A stretch of 64,000 bases of DNA from Sorghum bicolor (taxonomy: Eukaryota; Streptophyta; Magnoliopsida; Poales; Poaceae). Position 1 is the stretch's first letter; each line of letters opens with the position of its first letter. A program made the position numbers and the translations under genes. The notes beneath the pieces are model-generated. The model did no database searches and had not been told where the DNA came from. It was given only the letters and a program-made list of their open reading frames with translations. The stretch covers positions 20,622,641 through 20,686,640 of the forward strand of contig NC_012878.2 in the NCBI RefSeq assembly GCF_000003195.3. Direction: 5' to 3'. Positions 1 to 9,897 of this stretch are shown here, piece after piece.

Positions 1-678
1 AGTATCAAGATGGCTCCATTTGAAGCTCTGTACGGTCGAAAGTGCCGAACCCCGTTGAATTGGGTAGAACCCGGAGAGCGAAGGTATTATGGCATCGATT
101 TCGTAAACGAAGCAGAGCAGAAAGTCCGTACCATCCAGCAACATCTGGAAGCTGCTCAAACTCGTCAGAAAAGTTATGCCGACAAAAGAAGGAAGCCGAT
201 TGAGTTTTCAGTTGGTGGCCATGTGTATATTAAGGTGTCTCCGATGAAGGGCGTGCAAAGGTTCGGAGTCAAGCGAAAGCTTGCACCTCGTTATGTGGGA
301 CCTTATCGGATTCTCGAAAAGAAAGGGAATGTGGCATACATAGTTCAACTCCCAGTTGTGCTTCGAGCTATTTTCCCTGTCTTCCACGTATCACAATTAA
401 AGAAGTGCCTTCGTGTACCGGAGGAATGAGTGGAAGTTCGAGATATCAAGTTGAAGTCAGACTTGGTGTATGAAGAAAAACCCGTAGCGGTTCTTGATCG
501 CAAGGAACGAGAGACTCATAATCGTGTGGTTAAGTTCTACAAAGTGTTGTGGAGTAACCACGGGGAGGAAGATGCCACTTGGGAGATGGAGGAATATTTA
601 AAAGAAGTTTACAAAACCTTGTTTGAAAATCAGTAAGCTTTCAAATCTCGGGACGAGATTTTTGTAAGGGGGGAGGGC
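1..678 (+). pseudogene. Tekay-type integrase C-terminus and chromodomain, 5'-truncated by window edge
   Basis: This is the tail of a chromovirus pol gene. The frame enters from outside the window and covers the integrase C-terminal domain (YGRKCRTPLNW, then LAPRYVGPYRIL and FPVFHVSQLKKC), up to a TGA at 427-429. The same frame continues as a chromodomain (AVLDRKERETHNRVVKFYK, WSNHGEEDATWEMEE) to a TAA at 634-636. It ends 42 bases before an LTR. The stretch repeats almost base for base at 9220-9897, with about half a dozen substitutions. The TGA between integrase and chromodomain is present in both copies, so it predates their separation. In this family the chromodomain is thought to steer integration to marked chromatin. 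The upstream integrase core lies outside the window. Confidence 0.9.
666..677 (+). other. Polypurine tract of the upstream Tekay copy
   Basis: A run AAGGGGGGAGGG sits one base before the LTR start TGTAACACC at 679. A purine run in this place primes plus-strand DNA synthesis in LTR retrotransposons. The same tract recurs at 9885-9896 before the second LTR. Confidence 0.85.
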
Positions 679-3600
679 TGTAACACCCCAGTGTTATGGT
701 TGCATTAATCATGTGCATAGCATGAGCATCATCATCATCTACTCAAAGCATATCATGATCATCATCTATCTTGAGCCATGTCATGCTATGCTAAAATGTG
801 TTTTAAATTGCTTAAATAGGCTTCCTATGCTTATGTTTGAGTGAACCATGCTTGTGTTTGTGCTCTATGCCTTGGTAATTAGTTTATCTATGCTTAACTT
901 AACTTTGGGAACAATGTTCATGTTGATCACTTCTCCAAAATAATCACTTAAGTCATACTTATGTAAATAGGCCCTAAAAACCTCTTTTGTTTAGGATTTT
1001 AAAAAGTGTTTCATAAAATGTTTGCATGTCAAAACTTTCTGCAGCACAGTTGTAGCAAATTTTATAAGGAACAAAAGTTGTTTTATGGCCATCTCATGAA
1101 AATGAACACAAATAGCTCAAAAGTGACCCACAAGGCAAAATTGGGGCTGTTTCCAACACTTAGGAAATTTTCTAAGTCCTGGAACGAAACCAGTTTGCTC
1201 GATCTATTTTGAAAACTTCATACCTCTCGATTCTAGGCCGATCTGACTTTTGCTCCAGTTGACAAAGTTGTAGATCTCGGCTAGTACTCCAACTTTGTCA
1301 ACTACATCATGTTCTAATTCGCTCTAGTTTGGGAGTAAATCGTTGTCAAAGTAGCTCTGTCAGTCGGCCGTCGTTTTGTCTGAATCAGAATGGAGCTCAC
1401 CGACGTGGCCGACCGGCGGCAGAGCAACGGCGACATTTGTCGTCCGTACGTCGTTCCTGGCCCCGCTTGTCAGCTCCCAACGCGTGCATGAAGTCCATGG
1501 CATCGCCCCGAGCGGAGTGGACGCGTCCACTTCCTCTCTGCCTCGCCTCTCTCGCCAGAAGAGCGCCCGCAGCGAGCTCACCGTCGCGAGCTCACTCCGG
1601 CGAGCTCGTGCGCGCTCCTCGCTGCGTTTCAGTCCACCAAACTCCACCCACAGCACCGCCGTGAGCCACTCTTCACTTCCCACCCTCTAACTCGCCGCGA
1701 AACCCAACGGTGAGCCGCCATTTCCTTCTTCCCCCAAATCGGGTCGCCGTGACCATCTTTTTTGGGCGAACTCAATGCCGAGCCCTGTGAAGCCTCTCGT
1801 CTTCTCTAGTTAGGTCCTAGAGGTTGCTTAGGTTCCTAGCTTGCGTTTGCGCCACTTGGTGGACGCTCTACCGAACTCTCCGTTGCCGGACACGATGCGC
1901 AGCGCCGCCGTGTTTCTGCCGGAGATGGGTGCTCTCGTGGCCAGCGTGTTCCACGAGGTTTCAAGCCAAGCCGCGCACCTAGGAAGCTTCGCCGTAGTTC
2001 ACTGGTGCTGTAGAAGGTCTTAGGTCACGCTCTACCGGCCTGAGGACTCCGGCGTAACGCCGAGCACCTCCGCCGAGCCGCCATCGTCGACGGCGAGCTC
2101 CTTCCGGTGGCTCCGCCGTGGGGAAAAGGGGGTCAATCGAGTCGCTAGAGTCTGGGGATCACGTTGGTGCCCTTGGTTTGGCCGGAGACCTCGCCGTCGT
2201 GGAGAAATCGCCGGCGAGAGTTGCCTCGGCCGTGAGGGAGAAGAACCTGACAGCCGGGGTCCACTGTCAGTGTCACCTCACTTCCCTCCTTTTCTTTTAT
2301 TCAAAATCCAAATTTTTGGCTTTCTTGCAAAAATCATATCTCCTGTTTCTGAGATCCAAAAATTGTGAAACCAATTTTGTTGTATTCCTTGAGATGGCTA
2401 GTTTTTAATAAAAATATGAAAGGAACCATGTTTTCTGGGAAAATATTTAGTAAGGATTTAATCTTTTTATTCTTGGATAAATTCATATCTTTTGTTATAC
2501 TGCTTAGTTTGCTCTAAACATTTTATGGTAGTCTCGGTGTAATACTAGAGTGCTTTGATAAATATTTCATGATTTTTGGAGTACTGCAGCTTTGATATGT
2601 AATTTATGATTGAAATTTGGCTTGTTTCCTTGATTAAATTATATAAAATAATTGGTACTTATGCTGGTGCTCTACTTTGGTAGTAAACAGGTTTATGGTA
2701 TTCCACATATGTAAATAATTCTAAATCTGTTGTTTGGCACCATATAAATCATGTTTTCCAATTTATGAAATAATCACCTAGTTACATGTTAAAGGTATAT
2801 CTTTAATTTGGTATGTGATTTGGCTCTGAAATTTTTATGGTGATGCTTTGGTGTTATACTTGTGCTCCTGTCATTTTTGTAGATTTTTCTGAGCTCTTTG
2901 ACTGAGCATCTTGTAATTATGCTTCTTTCTTGAATTAATTAATAAATACCTGGTTAAGTAAATGTTTGGGGGTGGTCATCTGATGTTCTAGTAACCTTGT
3001 GATAGGCGTGTGTTCATAAGCCATGTGGTTGGCCTGGTTTGTGCCTTGGTTATGTCATCAAATAATTAATTATAGGGTTAAAGGCTATTCTGGTCAGCAA
3101 GGGAGCAATTTAACTTTTGCTTAATGATAATTTGGTTTTCTGGGCAACTTGTCTAAATCAAAGTTGTTGTAAACTTATTGAACTAGCTGTGGTTTAAATT
3201 TGGAGTCTTTGTGTCCAGTAGTTTAAAAGTTATGGCTGTCCCAAGTTGGGTTCCAGAAATAGGTGCTCTCTGTTTTTCTGGGACAGAACCTGGAACTTTG
3301 TTTAAAATGACTGGTTTGATGTATGAATCTTGCTGTGATGTTTAAAGATGATTTGTAGACAATTTCATAAGATTTACAGAATGTCCTCACCCATGTTTGT
3401 TGGATCTTTGTGGTAATAGTTATGATCTGTTTACTAAGCTCATCCTGCTGTTTGATGCTTGCTGTTATAGGCTATCATGATACGTTTTGGGCTAAGTTAA
3501 CTTGTTAACTTGTGCGAACTTGTTATAACTTTTGCTGCATAAATGAGTGTCTAGTGAGTTACTAATGTTGTCAAGCATTCATTCTTTTGTATGCACACCT

Positions 3601-4895
3601 TCTCATTCACCGAGCATGCAATAGGTGCATCGGACGCGGCAGTCTCCTTCGATCTGCAAGCGAATCCCAAAGGTCAGGAGGGCAACCCGGAAGTGGAGGT
3701 CCAGCAAGTCGGACTCGAGGAGCCCGAAGGAGAAGAAGTTGAGTGCCCAAATCACGAGCCAGCTTCGTTCGTGAAAGGCAAGCCCCGGAGCATTCTAAGC
3801 CTCCCTTTAATTTTGAAAGTTTATTTAATATGTTATATCTATTGGTGCATTAAGTATAGGAGTTGTGATGAAACCTTTACTGCATTTTACTCCATCCTTG
3901 TCAGATACTTTACCCTACCTTGGTTGTAGAGTTAGGATCGAGTAGCAGCTTAGCCATGCTTAATCGGTAGAAGTCGGGTGATTTCCTGTCACCTGCGCGA
4001 TATATGGTTGTGTCGGATCACGATGGTCTATATGTGCTATCGTGGCTGGAACCTGATTAATTTGACTTAAGCCGGGCGGAGTTTTGCAAGTTTGTAGTAA
4101 CTCCATCTGTGGCAGCTAAGGACCGATCGTTGTACGTCCTCTTGTCATGTTGAACGCATGATTAACACATAGTTGGCCGGATAACTCGTTCCGACCGCGA
4201 AGCCGAGTAGTATGACTCAGGCCGGAAGACCAGCAAGTATAAAGTGCGCACTACCGGAGGAAGTGTGGTGTGCGGGGGACCATTGGCGTAAGCCCAAAGG
4301 CAGGTGAGTTAAAATTCCTGACCTCCCTGGCAGAGTGGTAGCCCTAGGAGTGCGGCGCTGATCGGAGCCGCGATTCCTGAGTCGTACCAAAGGTGACCCG
4401 TTGGCTCTCTGACGGGGGATGCTTGGGTGAGTGCTAGGAATAACCCTCCAGCTGGATAGGAATTCGATTCGAATCGCCGTCTCTCCCGGTTAGTGAGAAC
4501 TTGACAGAGCAGCGGCAAACGTAGCATTCACTAATAAACTTGGTTCATGATAATGATGATAGCAAAGAAGAACATATGATGAATTTGATATGGTTATTAT
4601 TGTTTGCAATAATCAAGTGATGTGTTGTAGCACAGGTGCTAATCTAAGTGGTAGGCTGATGATAAATAAATATGATGCTCTTACATTGGGTTAGTCTTAA
4701 TAAAGGCTTTTGGCAAAATATCGAGTCAACCAGCTCTACTTTTATATATTAGCCTTGCATGATCCTTGGTGTCTTTTATGTTTTACTAGACGGGTAAGTC
4801 TAGCTGAGTACATTCTGATACTCAGGGTTTATTCCCACCTGTTGCAGATGACATCTTTTATGACGGCTTCTGCAAGACCTGTCTCCATCCCGCTG
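679..4895 (+). repeat. Long Tekay-type LTR, first copy (homologous part)
   Basis: It starts TGTAACACC with a short palindrome, TAACAC then GTGTTA, and follows a polypurine tract. It matches the second LTR at 9898-14094 with few substitutions and one indel: about 20 bases present near 1490-1510 are missing from the second copy. Homology stops abruptly at about 4895. The second LTR then continues to a normal terminus at 14478, while this copy runs into different sequence. Because integrase lies on its left and gag on its right, this LTR serves as the 3' LTR of one copy and the 5' LTR of the next. The GC-rich part (about 1330-2110) holds overlapping open frames on both strands, which I do not regard as genes. 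Confidence 0.9.
3591..3800 (+). other. LTR-embedded reading frame, acidic segment
   Basis: An open frame inside the LTR encodes an acidic stretch containing GLEEPEGEEVECPNHEPASF. The distant inverted LTR copy (minus strand, about 20400-20610) keeps the same frame over this segment as GPEEPEELVECPSHEPALF, although an in-frame TAA lies upstream of it there. A possible splice acceptor (GCAATAG) precedes the segment. I do not recognise a domain. It may be a leader exon of an LTR transcript or chance conservation. The second LTR carries it at 12790-12999. Confidence 0.35.
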
Positions 4896-5129
4896 GAGAT
4901 TCAACGTCTCAACAACTTGCTACACCCTATTCCTCGCCCTAGACCCGTGTATCCAGAGGTGGGACCTCAGGTGATTGTGGCCGATGATGATGGTATGGAG
5001 GTCGATGGACCAGCAGCGGCTGCACCACCTATGCACGAGGACGTGGAGGACGAGGAGCTTGAGCCGGTTAGCGACGAGGATGGAGAGGCGATCTTCGACA
5101 CCGACTCGGACGATGAGCCCGAAGTGTAG
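4848..5129 (+). CDS. Short acidic ORF across the LTR break, unknown function
   Basis: An ATG directly after a good splice acceptor (CACCTGTTGCAG) opens a frame of 93 codons. The first 16 or so codons lie in LTR sequence and the rest in the segment unique to this copy. The C-terminal half is strongly acidic (DEELEPVSDEDGEAIFDTDS), with an Ala/Pro-rich middle. No domain is recognised. In the second LTR the frame ends differently because the sequence after the breakpoint is different. It could be part of a captured gene or a chance ORF; nothing shows that it is translated. Confidence 0.3.
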   Translation: MTSFMTASARPVSIPLEIQRLNNLLHPIPRPRPVYPEVGPQVIVADDDGMEVDGPAAAAPPMHEDVEDEELEPVSDEDGEAIFDTDSDDEPEV

Positions 5130-5490
5130 GGAGTAGTGGGTAGTATTATGTGAGGATCTTTTGTAGTATGCCAGTCAGCCGTGGTGCTTTTCTAACCATG
5201 TTGTAATCCGGAACATTGACCTTGACTCATGGCATGTACTGTGATGGTGTAATAACTTTATGGACCCGATGTTCAGTCTTAATATGTTCGTTATGTTATG
5301 ACGATGTTTTCCGTTATGGTGCATATTGCGGATATCTCTGTCATGTGTTGGATTGGTGATGTTCTTTTGTGGAATTGAATTATTGTGCCTTTTCTGTAAA
5401 GCTATTCTCTCGAATACTTTCAGGCATAAAAATAAGTTCTTCTGCGGCAAATCTTGTCACCATCAATGCTCACGGACTGTGTCTTTACAG
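4896..5490 (+). other. Segment replacing the LTR 3' end and primer-binding site
   Basis: At about 4895 the first LTR stops matching the second. The next 595 bases, up to the gag ATG, show no clear match to the terminal 380 bases of the other LTR (14095-14478). I find no TGGTATCAGAGC-like primer-binding site here, although the related inverted copy has one directly after its LTR (18894-18905). The start codes for the acidic tail described at 4848-5129; the remainder is AT-rich with no gene seen. It ends in TTTACAG directly before the gag ATG, which resembles a splice acceptor. Confidence 0.6.
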
Positions 5491-6537
5491 ATGTCTCGTG
5501 GCACCCGAGGTGTGGAACAGCGTGCAAACATGAATCCACCCCCTCCTCCTCCACCACCGAATCCTGCTGAGTTAATGCAAATGATGGTGGAAAATCAGAG
5601 GATGCTCACTGAGACCATCAATCGGATGGCGAATCAGGGTGGCCGTAATGCACATGAAGGGCCCGCTCCTAATTAGTACAGTAGCTTCAAGGACTTTATG
5701 GATACAAAGCCCCCACCTTTCAGAGAAGCTGAAGAACCCCTTCAAGCTGAAGAATGGTTGAACACGGTGGAACAAAAGTTCCGCTTGCTTCGGGTTGACT
5801 GAAGTTTTGAAGGCAGAGTATGCAGCTCACCAACTGCAAGGTCCGGCAGGCATCTGGTGGAATCAGTATCGGGAAGCTCTTCCAGCCGACACTGTGATTG
5901 ATTGGAATCTGTTCCATGATGCTTTTAAAGGGCATTTCATTCCTCCTGGTGTCATGGAGATGAAGCATACTGAGTTCATGCAGTTAACACAGGGCAACAA
6001 GACTTTGAAGGAGTATTTGCATGCTTTCAATCATTTGTCTAGGTATGCTCCTGAGTTTGTGAACACTGAGGCAAAAAAGATTGCTAGTTTCAAGCGGGGT
6101 TTGGGCCCCAAGTTGCTGAAGACTATGGGCCGCACTAAGTGTGCAACTTTCAATGAGTTTGTCAGTGATGCTCTCACTTAAGAGAACTATAACACCGTGT
6201 ACACTATGACCAAGACTCGCAAGAGGGCTTTTGAGGCTGGGGCAGGGTCATCTCAGTCCAAGGCTCCAGTGGCAGCTAAGCCACCGTTCCGCGCTCCAAC
6301 TCCTAACCAGCGGTACAGCCCTCCGATGAAGAAGAATCAGGCGAAGACGGGTTTTTGCAAGGGGTACTCTATTGCTCTTCCTAGGGGCAACACGGGTCCC
6401 AACTATGCCAAGACTCCACCTGCCAACCGTCCGTCCTGGAACTGCAATCAGACCGGGCACTGGTAGAGCAACTGTCCTTACCCGCCAAAGAAGGGCAATC
6501 AGGGGAACGTCCGTCAGGGGCGTTTCACTACACAACT
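5491..6537 (+). pseudogene. gag: Tekay-type Gag, broken
   Basis: Gag would form the particle shell and bind genomic RNA. The frame begins MSRGTRGVEQ with a poly-proline run, then LMQMMVENQRMLTETINRMA. The retrotransposon capsid domain follows (EYAAHQLQGPAGIWWNQYRE, FHDAFKGHFIPPGVMEMKHT, and up to LGPKLLKTMG), and a remnant zinc knuckle (NCNQTGHW, then SNCPY). Lesions: TAG at 5674, a frame change between about 5720 and 5795 with a TGA, TAA at 6179, TAG at 6464 (inside the knuckle), and another frame change near 6520. Several stops look like CAG to TAG changes. The copy cannot make full-length Gag. Confidence 0.88.
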
Positions 6538-8517
6538 GTGGAAGCAATCCCTGCTGGTGAGGTAGTCACGGCTGGTAAGTTTCTGGTTAATCAACATGAT
6601 GCACTTGTGCTTTTTGATTCTGGAGCATCGCATTCCTTTGTGAGTTCTGAATTTGTGTCTAAGCATAACATCAAGGCAATTACACTTGATGAGGGCAGTT
6701 ACTGTATTAGTGCTGCGGGAAATGATATTTCCACCAATCAAGTGGTTCTGGGGGCAACTCTGGAAATAGGAGGCCGTTAGTTTCTTGCTGATTTGGTTGT
6801 TCTACCCGGTGTGGGCATAGATGTAATACTGGGGATGAAGTGGATGAGTGGCAATGGAGTTCTTATCGACACCATCACTCGTGTAGTGATGTTGAAAGAC
6901 CCAAATACCAAGGAGGCATTTCTAGTGCAACTCCCTCGTGATATTCAAATCCGTAGCACTGTGAATGCAGTTACATCTAAGGCTATTCAGGACATTCTGG
7001 TGGTGTGTGAGTTTCCGGATGTATTTCCTGACGATTTGCCCGGGCTTCCTCCGGATCGGGATGTGGAGTTCAAAATTGAATTGATTCCAGGTACCGCTCC
7101 TATCTCTAGAAGACTTTATAGAATGCCACCCAATGAATTAGCTGAGCTTAAGACCCAACTAAATGAGTTGTTGAAGAAGGGTCTTATTCGTCCTAGTTCT
7201 TCTCCTTGGGGTTGTCCGGCTATCTTTGTGAAGAAGAAGGATCAATCTTTGCGCATGTGTGTGGACTATCGTCCCCTAAATGTGGTGACTATAAAGAACA
7301 AATACCCTCTTCCTCGCATTGATATTTTGTTTGATCAGTTGTCTAAAGCTAAGGTATTCTCCAAGATTGATTTGCGATCTGGGTACCATCAGATCAAGAT
7401 CCTTCCTAAAGATGTACCTAAGACAGCTTTCTCGACGAGGTATGAGTTGTATGAGTATCTCGTCATGTCCTTCGGTCTTACAAATGCACCTGCTCACTTC
7501 ATGTATCTCATGAATTCGGTGTTCATGCCCGAATTGGACAAGTTTGTGGTGGTCTTCATTGATGATATCTTGGTATATTCCTGCAATGAAGAGGAGCATG
7601 CAGAGCATCTGCGTACAGTGTTGACGCGTTTGCGCGAACATCAGCTTTATGCCAAGTTTAGCAAATGCGAGTTTTGGCTGAAGAAAGTACCTTTCTTGGG
7701 CCATGTCTTATCTGAAGAAGGCATATCGGTGGATCCGGCTAAGGTGCAAGAAGTGCTGGATTGGAAAGTTCCAACTTCGGTCCATGAGGTTCGGAGTTTT
7801 CTAGGTCTGGCTAGATATTATCATCGATTCATTCCCGAATTCTCAAAGATATCTAAGCCTATGACTCGTCTACTTCAGAAGGATGAGAAGTTTGTGTGGA
7901 CGCCTGAGTGTGAAGAGGCATTCCATAAGTTCAGGACCTTGCTGACATCAGCTCCTGTCCTAGCTCAACCTGATATCGAAAAGCCCTTCGATGTCTTTTG
8001 TGATGCGTCAGGCAATGGTTTAGGCTGTGTGTTGATGCAGGAAGGTCGCGTTATCGCGTATGGCTTGCACCAACTTCGAAAGCATGAGGTCAATTACCCC
8101 ACTCATGATTTAGAACTGGCAGCAGTTGTTCATGCTTTGAAAATCTAGAGGCATTATTTGCTGGGTAATCTGTGAAATATCTACACCGATCATAAGAGCC
8201 TCAAGTATATCTTCACTCAACCTGAACTGAACATGTGGCAGCAAAGGTGGCTTGAGTTGATTAAAGATTATAATCTACAAGTGCACTATCATCCGGGCAA
8301 GGCGAACGTGGTAGCGGATGCCTTGAGTCGGAAAGCGCACTGTCACTCCATCCAAGTGGAAGATCCGTTGTTGTCACATCTTATGCATCCACTTGTGCTC
8401 CACCAGATTTCTCTGGAGAGTACTCTTCGCAATCGAGTTATCGAATTGCAGCAGACAGATGTAGGCATCTATCACATAAAGAGAAAAATGACAGAAGAAG
8501 AAACCAAGCATTTCTGA
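6538..8517 (+). pseudogene. pol: Tekay-type protease, reverse transcriptase and RNase H, broken
   Basis: One frame carries an aspartic protease with the active-site motif LFDSGASHSFVS (about 6610-6645), a TAG at 6778, and the reverse transcriptase. Key RT motifs are visible: [30 protein letters not shown] and the catalytic FIDDILVYS near 7555-7580. The connection ([15 protein letters not shown]) follows, then RNase H ([17 protein letters not shown]) and its end VVADALSRK near 8310. Stops at 8146, 8174 and 8515 interrupt the RNase H and the linker. Reading continues in the same frame into integrase. The protein is chromovirus-like, but this copy is not translatable as a unit. Confidence 0.9.
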
Positions 8518-8556
8518 GTCGATGAGAACGGAATTCTTTGGTTCAAAGATCGACTA

Positions 8557-9648
8557 GTGGTCCCAAAAGACCGCGAGCTGCGAAATCAGATCTTGTCTGA
8601 AGCTCATTCATCCAAATTGTCTATCCATCCTGGTAGTAGCAAGATGTATCAGGATCTGAAACCTTTGTTTTGGTGGACAAAGATGAAAAAGGAGATTGCT
8701 GCTTTTGTCGCTCGATGCGACAATTGTTGTCGTGTGAAGGCTGTTCACATGAAAGCTGGTTTGCTTCAACCCTTGTAAATTCCTGGTTGGAAATGGGAAG
8801 AAGTCAGCATGGATTTCATCAGTGGACTCCCAACTTCGGTTAAGGGTTACGACTCTATCTGGGTGATTGTAGATCGTTTGACCAAGGTTGCTCGATTTAT
8901 TCCGGTTCGAACTGACTATCGTCCGCATCAATATGCAGAATTGTATTTCGAGCACATTGTTCGTCAGTATGGTGTGCCTCGAACTATTGTATCCGATCAT
9001 GGACCGCAGTTCACTGCTCGTTTTTGGGAGTGTCTGCATGAGCAGATTGGTACTCATTTAGTCCGTAGCTCTACTTATCATCCCCAAACGGCTGGTCAGA
9101 CTGAACGGGTTAACCAAATCCTAGAAGACATGTTGAGGGCATGTGCTCTCTCTTCAAAAGGTTCTTGGGTTAAGTGGTTGCCATTAGCTGAGTTCTCCTA
9201 CAACAATAGTTATCAGGAGAGTATCAAGATGGCTCCATTTGAAGCTCTGTACGGTCGAAAGTGCCGAACCCCATTGAATTGGGTAGAAGCCGGAGAGCGA
9301 AGGTATTATGGCATCGATTTCGTAAACGAAGCAGAGCAGAAAGTCCGTACCATCCAGCAACATCTGGAAGCTGCTCAAACTCGTCAGAAAAGTTATGCCG
9401 ACAAAAGAAGGAAGCCGATTGAGTTTTCAGTTGGTGGCCATGTGTATATTAAGGTGTCTCCGATGAAGGGCGTGCAAAGGTTCGGAGTCAAGCGAAAGCT
9501 TGCACCTCGTTATGTGGGACCTTATCGGATTCTCGAAAAGAAAGGGAATGTGGCATACATAGTTCAACTCCCAGTTGCGCTTCGAGCTATTTTCCCTGTC
9601 TTCCACGTATCACAATTAAAGAAGTGCCTTCGTGTACCGGAGGAATGA
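8557..9648 (+). pseudogene. int: Tekay-type integrase, nearly complete with one internal stop
   Basis: Integrase inserts the cDNA into the chromosome. The N-terminal zinc domain is present (HSSKLSIHPG, CDNCC). A TAA at 8776 separates it from the catalytic core. The core keeps D, D and E in MDFISGLP, VSDHGPQF and HPQTAGQTERVN. The C-terminal domain ends FPVFHVSQLKKCLRVPEE with TGA at 9646. The last 0.43 kb is duplicated at 1-429. Confidence 0.9.
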
Positions 9649-9855
9649 GTGGAAGTTCGAGATATCAAGTTGAAGTCAGACTTGGTGTATGAAGAAAAAC
9701 CCGTAGCGGTTCTTGATCGCAAGGAACGAGAGACTCGTAATCGTGTGGTTAAGTTCTACAAAGTGTTGTGGAGTAACCACGGGGAGGAAGATGCCACTTG
9801 GGAGACGGAGGAATATTTAAAAGAAGTTTACAAAACCTTGTTTGAAAATCAGTAA
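9649..9855 (+). pseudogene. Chromodomain tail of the integrase
   Basis: It continues the integrase frame after the TGA at 9646 and encodes a chromodomain (AVLDRKERETRNRVVKFYK, WSNHGEEDATWETEEYLKEV), stopping at TAA 9853-9855. A chromodomain after integrase is the defining trait of chromoviruses. The two copies in the window (430-636 and this one) differ by few residues, such as H/R in RET(H/R)NRV and M/T in WE(M/T)EE. The polypurine tract follows after about 30 bases. Confidence 0.88.
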
Positions 9856-9884
9856 GCTTTCAAATCTCGGGACGAGATTTTTGT

Positions 9885-9896
9885 AAGGGGGGAGGG
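9885..9896 (+). other. Polypurine tract before the second Tekay LTR
   Basis: AAGGGGGGAGGG lies one base before TGTAACACC at 9898 and is identical to the tract at 666-677. Confidence 0.85.
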
Positions 9897-9897
9897 C

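Noticed and set aside
1329..1690. Overlapping open frames on both strands in the GC-rich part of the Tekay LTR (repeated near 10548-10912 and on the minus strand near 22487-22875)
   Set aside because: The frames overlap in several phases, follow base composition, and do not keep the same protein in the inverted copy. They are shadows of GC-rich LTR sequence.
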